Shown piece after piece: positions 60,724-64,000 of a DNA stretch of 64,000 nt. Origin of the DNA: CAYNRA01 sp046293395 (GTDB lineage Bacteria; Bacteroidota; Bacteroidia; Cytophagales; Spirosomataceae); contig JBKBOU010000001.1 in the NCBI GenBank assembly GCA_046293395.1, positions 496,001 through 560,000 of the forward strand. Direction: 5' to 3'. The notes beneath the pieces were generated by a model, which worked only from the letters and a program-made list of their open reading frames with translations, made no database searches and was not told the origin of the DNA. Both the position numbers and the translations under genes were made by a program. Each line of letters starts with the position of its first letter. Position 1 is the stretch's first letter.

Positions 60724-60811
60724 CGTGTGTGTATCTTGGTTATGTATGTGATATTGTTTTTGCAATATATAAACTTACAACGAAAATCCTAATAAATCTG
60801 TTCAATTTAAT

Positions 60812-61405
60812 CTAACGCAAATAATGAATTGACTGTGGTCCTTGCATAAACAACAAATCTATAATACTTAAATTTGGCACAAATTCATCTCCGAAATTTT
60901 GCATGTAAGGTTTAAAACCGGCGTAAACCTCCCAATTCTCTGTTTTTTTAGCTGAAATATCGAAGAGTCCTCCGCCGTCTAATTCACAATAAGAAATTGT
61001 TTTTTTTATCTGCAATAGCTTTAAAATCATCTTGATTAAATCTGAATTAAAGGCAAGCAAACAATCGTTTTTTTGGGTATAAAACGGAAACAAATAGGCT
61101 TCGTAATGTTCAAAAAAGGGTGCTTTCCGGTAACAATTTTCAATCGTTTTCCAATGATTTCGTGCCCATTTTGACCGTTCATCAATGACTACATCTTTCA
61201 TTAATTGATGGTTTGAGGCATGGACTGGAATAATCAATTGCTCTATCTTATGCGGCCCTAGAACACGAGAACGGTTTCGAAAACTTTGTTTGACGTATCT
61301 CTCATTTGTACAAATTTTCACCTGATTATCCTCAGATGCAACAATAGCTTTGAAATACAAAATAGAGGGTAAATAATGAGAAGGGAAAAGTAAATCGTGT
61401 GTCAT
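60812..61405 (-). CDS. WbqC-like family protein
   Basis: 197 aa, no signal peptide. It shows the WbqC pattern: HYLPSILYFKAI near the start, NERYVKQSFRNRSRVLGP (about 34-51), LIIPVH, DVVIDERSKWARNHWKTIENCYRKAPFFEHYEAYL (about 71-105, given in part). Members are found near polysaccharide and tRNA-modification genes and have no settled activity. It is 15 bp downstream of the Sua5/TsaC gene. Confidence 0.8.
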   Translation of the reverse strand: MTHDLLFPSHYLPSILYFKAIVASEDNQVKICTNERYVKQSFRNRSRVLGPHKIEQLIIPVHASNHQLMKDVVIDERSKWARNHWKTIENCYRKAPFFEHYEAYLFPFYTQKNDCLLAFNSDLIKMILKLLQIKKTISYCELDGGGLFDISAKKTENWEVYAGFKPYMQNFGDEFVPNLSIIDLLFMQGPQSIHYLR

Positions 61406-61420
61406 TTCTTGTTATTCATA

Positions 61421-62392
61421 TCAATGTGGCTGAACTTTGTAAGCTGCCCGCCTTAATTTGTCATTTATCGCCAAACCAAGGCCATGTTCAGGCATTAAAT
61501 GGGTATAAATTGTCGTAATTTCTTTTTCATCTAAAAGTCTCAAAAAGGCAAATAAATTTTTGGCTGCTTCTTTGTCATTATTTGTAGGTGTCAATAAAAA
61601 CTGGTTATCTTTCGGAATCCCCTCCAAATACGTATTCCATCCTAGATAACCGACTTTATCCGCTGGTTCTTGTATATGAATTTCTTCTTTTAAATTGGAT
61701 AAAATTATTTTTTTTAGAGGAGCATAATGCGAGTGTATCATGCCAGGTGCTTGCGGTTTGGAACTAGAAATAGTCTGAACGCGCACTTTCCCCACTTTTT
61801 TTTCTATTTCCTCTATGGTCAATCCACCTTTTCTATAAATCACGATTTCCTCGTTTTCCATGCCAACAATCGTTGACTCCAAACCAATTTCACAATCTCC
61901 ACCATCCAAAATATAGGCAATAGATTCCCCTAATTGTTTTTGAACATGCGCAGCTGACGTAGGCGAAACGTAGCCAAATGGATTTGCACTCGGTGCTGCC
62001 AACGGGAAATCAAGTTTTTCCAAAAGTGCTGATGTAAGTGGCTGCTGAGGAATACGTATCGCCACGCGGGATAAACCCGATGTAACCAAATCTGAAACCA
62101 AGCCCGATTTAGGCAATAAGAGCGTCAAAGGACCAGGCCAAAAAGCATCTGCCAACACTTTCAATGGTGGTGGAAAATCTGAAATGTAGGGTAAAATTTG
62201 AGATAAAGAAGCAATATGCAAGATTAAAGGATCAAAAAAAGGGCGATTTTTAACCGAAAAAATAGAAGAAACAACATGTGTATCCAACGCATTTCCTGCT
62301 AAGCCATACACCGTTTCGGTTGGAATCGCTACCAATTGGCCATTGACCAAGGCATCGTATGCCTTTTCAAGAGATTGTCCAATTTCTGCCAT
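61421..62392 (-). CDS. tsaC: Threonylcarbamoyl-AMP synthase (Sua5-type)
   Basis: 323 aa, the long Sua5 form. It makes L-threonylcarbamoyl-AMP for t6A37 in tRNA. The YrdC domain (about 1-200) has VAIPTETVYGLAGNA, KNRPFFDPLILHIA, PGPLTLLLPKSG, AAPSANPFGYVSPT and CEIGLESTIVGM. The linker SSKPQAPGMIHSHYAPLKKI and a smaller C-terminal Rossmann-like domain complete Sua5. It is 2 bp from the upstream GNAT gene and 15 bp from the WbqC-like gene, so one operon is likely. Confidence 0.92.
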   Translation of the reverse strand: MAEIGQSLEKAYDALVNGQLVAIPTETVYGLAGNALDTHVVSSIFSVKNRPFFDPLILHIASLSQILPYISDFPPPLKVLADAFWPGPLTLLLPKSGLVSDLVTSGLSRVAIRIPQQPLTSALLEKLDFPLAAPSANPFGYVSPTSAAHVQKQLGESIAYILDGGDCEIGLESTIVGMENEEIVIYRKGGLTIEEIEKKVGKVRVQTISSSKPQAPGMIHSHYAPLKKIILSNLKEEIHIQEPADKVGYLGWNTYLEGIPKDNQFLLTPTNNDKEAAKNLFAFLRLLDEKEITTIYTHLMPEHGLGLAINDKLRRAAYKVQPH

Positions 62393-62394
62393 TT

Positions 62395-62874
62395 TTAGTA
62401 GGTTAACTGTTTTTCGAAATACAAAATATCTGCTTCTGGATTTACATTGTACGGAGGGATTTCTACAAAACCTAGTCGGCGATATAATTTCACAGCAGGA
62501 ATTAGTCGCTCCAGCGTATCTAATTTCATAGAAGTATAGCCCATTTCTTTTGCCAAGTTGAGTAATTTTGAGGCAAGCTGCTCCCCTACTTTATCTTTGC
62601 GGTATTCGGGAACAACATACAGTCTTTTCATTTCACAGCATGAATTTTCCCATTTTTTCAAAGCTACTACTCCGATGGGTCGGTCATCACAAAATGCAAG
62701 TAAAATTGTGCCTGAAGGAGAGTTATAGGGAAAAGGCAAGGTTTCCAATTCTTTTTCAAAACCTTGGAAACACAAGTCAATACCGAGCCCTGCTGCATAT
62801 TCTAAGAACAAAGATTTCACGAATCCCATTTCTGAGATTGTTGCTTCTCGAATAGTGTACTTATTTTCTATCAT
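62395..62874 (-). CDS. GNAT-family N-acetyltransferase
   Basis: 159 aa. Motif A of the acetyl-CoA fold is MKRLYVVPEYRKDKVGEQLASKLLNLAKEMGY (about 88-119, given in part), with MKLDTLERLIPAVKLYRRLGFVEI forming motif B. Substrate unknown. It is first in the run leading to tsaC and the WbqC-like gene. The 158 bp upstream, before truA, hold no feature I recognise. Confidence 0.88.
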   Translation of the reverse strand: MIENKYTIREATISEMGFVKSLFLEYAAGLGIDLCFQGFEKELETLPFPYNSPSGTILLAFCDDRPIGVVALKKWENSCCEMKRLYVVPEYRKDKVGEQLASKLLNLAKEMGYTSMKLDTLERLIPAVKLYRRLGFVEIPPYNVNPEADILYFEKQLTY

Positions 62875-63032
62875 TTACCCGTAAGAAGCTAATTGTGTTG
62901 AACTTAACTTTATTGAAAACAATCTTTTTTCACGTTTGATTTCGAACTAAAAGTATCATTTTACCTTACAAAACTACGATTTTAACGCCTCGTCTGAACA
63001 AAAATGATTCATTTTCTTCCTTTAATAACTTG

Positions 63033-63782
63033 TTAATTGCCTCTAAAATAATCAGGCGGGTAGCCAACCTCTGTCAAGTACAGACCCTCTGCCGGAGCGG
63101 TGGAACCCGCACGTTGTCTATTTTTAGAATTGATAATATCTTGAAAATCAGACAATTCAATCTTTCCATACCCAACATCCACGAGTGTCCCGACCAAAGC
63201 TCGAACCATTCCACGAAGAAAACGATTCGCTTTCACATGAAAAACATAACCGGATTCATTGAATAAAAATTGGGCTTCTGTGATTGTACAAAAGAAGTTA
63301 TTGACTTCGGTTTTCACTTTTGTAAATGCTTCAAAATCGTGATACCCAATTAAGAGTTGGGCGGCCTCGTTCATTTTTTCGAGGTCAACGGGGCGAGAAT
63401 TAAGCCACGATTTTCCTGTCAAAAAAGGAGATTTAACGGTAGAAATATGGTACTCATACTTTCTGTGGATGGCGTCAAAGCGTGCATGAGCCACTTCAGG
63501 AAGTGCATAGAGGGCAAGCACAGCTAAATCGGAAGGTAGAAATCTATTGAGTTTATAGACCAAATCTTCGGGGTTCGGAATGGGCTCAAAATCAAAATGT
63601 GCATATTGCTGCTTTGCATGTACGCCTGCATCTGTCCGGCTACTTCCTTGAATAGCAATGGAATAGCGCAAAACCAAAGACAATGCTTTTTCTAATTCGC
63701 CTTGTACAGTTCGAGCATTGGGTTGAATCTGAAAACCCGAAAAATGAGTTCCGAGGTAGGAAATTTCTATGAAATATCTCAA
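63033..63782 (-). CDS. truA: tRNA pseudouridine(38-40) synthase
   Basis: 249 aa. Isomerises uridines 38-40 in the anticodon stem. The catalytic Asp is in GSSRTDAGVHAKQQ (about 52), with FSGFQIQPNARTVQGELE before it and ANRFLRGMVRALVGTLVDVG near the C-terminus. Full length and all key residues present. A TATTTTTG motif is 19 bp upstream. Confidence 0.94.
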   Translation of the reverse strand: MRYFIEISYLGTHFSGFQIQPNARTVQGELEKALSLVLRYSIAIQGSSRTDAGVHAKQQYAHFDFEPIPNPEDLVYKLNRFLPSDLAVLALYALPEVAHARFDAIHRKYEYHISTVKSPFLTGKSWLNSRPVDLEKMNEAAQLLIGYHDFEAFTKVKTEVNNFFCTITEAQFLFNESGYVFHVKANRFLRGMVRALVGTLVDVGYGKIELSDFQDIINSKNRQRAGSTAPAEGLYLTEVGYPPDYFRGN

Positions 63783-63800
63783 ATCTTTCTAATTTTGGCA

Positions 63801-63808
63801 CAAAAATA
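63801..63808 (-). promoter_or_regulatory. Candidate -7 element for truA
   Basis: On the minus strand it reads TATTTTTG (TAnnTTTG), 19 bp upstream of the truA ATG. No -33 partner was found at the expected spacing. Confidence 0.35.
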
Positions 63809-63858
63809 CGCAGAACGGACTAAAAAACGTCATCATTCTTCAACCCTAACCTTACACT

Positions 63859-64000
63859 ATGAAAAACGTAGTCAAATTTCAACTTATGCTCATGATGTTC
63901 CTCATTTTCTTCACGTGGGGTTCTTGGTACGGACAAATGAGTAAATACATGTTAACGACTTTAGGTGCAACGGGCGACCAGGTCGGCAATGCCTACACTG
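63859..64000 (+). CDS. MFS transporter, nucleoside permease-like, 3'-truncated by window edge
   Basis: The first 47 codons are present. The N-terminal line FQLMLMMFLIFFTWGSWYGQ, followed by MSKYMLTTLGATGDQVGNAYT, matches the first helix and loop of nucleoside:H+ symporters (NupG/XapB type), which start LxLMMFLEFFxWGxWF. The rest lies beyond the window, so substrate cannot be judged. It diverges from truA by 76 bp. Confidence 0.7.
   Translation, partial: MKNVVKFQLMLMMFLIFFTWGSWYGQMSKYMLTTLGATGDQVGNAYT

Overview
The window looks like a chromosomal segment of a Bacteroidota bacterium, most likely of the Cytophagales type. Pointers are a type IX secretion (T9SS) C-terminal sorting domain, DUF6089/DUF4105/DUF389/WbqC-type proteins, a tmRNA whose tag reads GNTSYAMAA, Bacteroidota-style promoter motifs (TAnnTTTG), weak or absent Shine-Dalgarno sequences, and many TTT/AAA-flanked terminator hairpins. 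No rRNA, tRNA, insertion sequence, prophage or CRISPR array was seen. The genus cannot be fixed from the sequence alone.

Layout. 0-11.1 kb: end of an L-serine dehydratase; a two-gene operon of a PA14/DUF1080-like secreted protein and a soluble-dehydrogenase/cupredoxin fusion; a sugar nucleotidyltransferase; a lysA-gcdH-Gfo/Idh operon; a PhoD phosphatase. 11.1-19.7 kb is accessory in character: an APH(3')-like kinase, an outer-membrane barrel, a lipoprotein, then a three-gene operon of unknown secreted proteins. In transcription order these are a predicted surface lipoprotein (529 aa), a secreted 372-aa protein, and a four-trefoil ricin-type lectin with a T9SS tail. The operon is preceded by about 650 bp holding two related palindromic operators, a 38-codon leader ORF and an attenuator-like hairpin. 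This is the best candidate for an undescribed system; I infer, without proof, a pore-forming or cell-binding toxin/adhesin. 19.7-23.1 kb: SBF-type symporter, lipoprotein MsrB, M42 peptidase, tmRNA.

23.1-31.8 kb: a secreted DUF6263-like protein, a 92-aa secreted protein paired with a TonB-receptor-like outer-membrane barrel, a DUF4256 protein, a UPF1/IGHMBP2-like helicase and hisGD. 31.9-36.4 kb: two secreted amidohydrolase-fold proteins, one of three domains keeping the metal site. 36.4-39.9 kb: yeast-TYR1-like prephenate dehydrogenase, a WcaF-like acetyltransferase and a WecA/TagO-like transferase. 39.9-45.1 kb: namZ, an SGNH-like protein, an MBOAT acyltransferase and guaA in one run, suggesting cell-wall or polysaccharide O-acylation. 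45.1-58.2 kb: LolC-like permease, PspC/LiaF envelope-stress pair, a degenerate TrpF, mnmA, a subtilisin-like protease, DUF389 protein, sucC, lolD, a queuosine-precursor transporter, a small Cys-rich membrane protein, a DinB/YfiT protein, an inositol-monophosphatase and an Lnb-like DUF4105 protein. 58.2-64.0 kb: clpC, WbqC-like protein, Sua5/TsaC, a GNAT, truA and the start of a nucleoside-permease-like MFS gene.

Most genes are housekeeping and arranged in short directons separated by bidirectional hairpin terminators. The accessory stretches (about 11.2-19.6 kb and 23.1-27.1 kb) look more AT-rich by eye; this was not computed.
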